In this document: piece after piece, positions 5,466 to 5,523 of the stretch
How the letters are laid out: the number at the start of each line of letters is the position of its first letter
Position numbering within the stretch: the stretch's first letter is position 1
Source: Phycisphaerae bacterium
Lineage (GTDB): Bacteria > Planctomycetota > Phycisphaerae > UBA1845 > PWPN01
Direction of reading: 5' to 3'
NCBI GenBank assembly: GCA_035384605.1
Contig: DAOOIV010000114.1
Span: 9,993-15,515, forward strand
Length of the DNA: 5,523 nucleotides
Notes under the pieces: generated by a model
Databases searched by the model: none
Seen by the model: the letters and a program-made list of their open reading frames with translations, nothing else
What the model was told of the DNA's origin: nothing
Program-made: the position numbers and the translations under genes

Positions 5466-5523
5466 GATTAGCCCAAGTTGAACACCAAAGGGCGATTCTA
5501 GATTTTTTTCGGGTTGTTGGACC

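Noticed and set aside
5466..5509. Possible terminator after the FAD gene with T7 at 5503-5509
   Set aside because: The only stems available are 4-5 bp with loops of 15 nt or more, and they are separated from the T-run; not a credible intrinsic terminator.

Overview
The window reads as a GC-rich chromosomal piece of an environmental bacterium. The large PF12831-type FAD oxidoreductase, the soluble PAS histidine kinase and the short G/A-rich heptad and octamer repeats between genes all fit a Planctomycetota-like (Phycisphaerae-type) genome. This is an inference from style only; no phylogenetic marker is present.

Layout. Positions 1-531 carry no gene. They hold two nearly identical 192-bp tandem units and a third unit cut at about 485, each rich in small hairpins, followed by a 7-bp repeat (494-525). 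From about 3154 down to 532, on the minus strand, runs a compact signalling operon: a sigma-70-like promoter (3126-3154), a 41-codon leader ORF with a strong ribosome site (3070-2945), a cytoplasmic PAS/HisKA/HATPase kinase with a degenerate C-terminal receiver (2948-1185), and a NarL/FixJ-type response regulator (1188-532). Both junctions are 4-nt overlaps (ATGA, then GTGA), so the three reading frames are probably translationally coupled. Upstream, also on the minus strand, is a small DCC-family (DUF393) CxxC protein (3599-3195). Divergent from it on the plus strand is a FAD-dependent oxidoreductase with a hydrophobic leader (3996-5435). The window ends in a short octamer repeat and AT-rich sequence.

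How they work together. The kinase most likely phosphorylates the adjacent regulator at Asp57, and the regulator then controls transcription through its LuxR-type helix-turn-helix. The kinase's own receiver has Glu in place of the phospho-acceptor Asp, Arg in place of the conserved Lys and Ala in place of the conserved Thr/Ser. It should therefore act as a fixed-state or docking domain rather than as a phosphorelay step. The DCC protein and the FAD enzyme are both redox-type proteins sharing a divergent intergenic region, but nothing in the sequence ties them to the two-component operon.

The least ordinary items are the overlapping 41-aa leader ORF, the Glu-substituted pseudo-receiver, and the 192-bp repeat. 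In that repeat all six copy-to-copy substitutions fall in loops, in linkers, or where base pairing survives as G-U.
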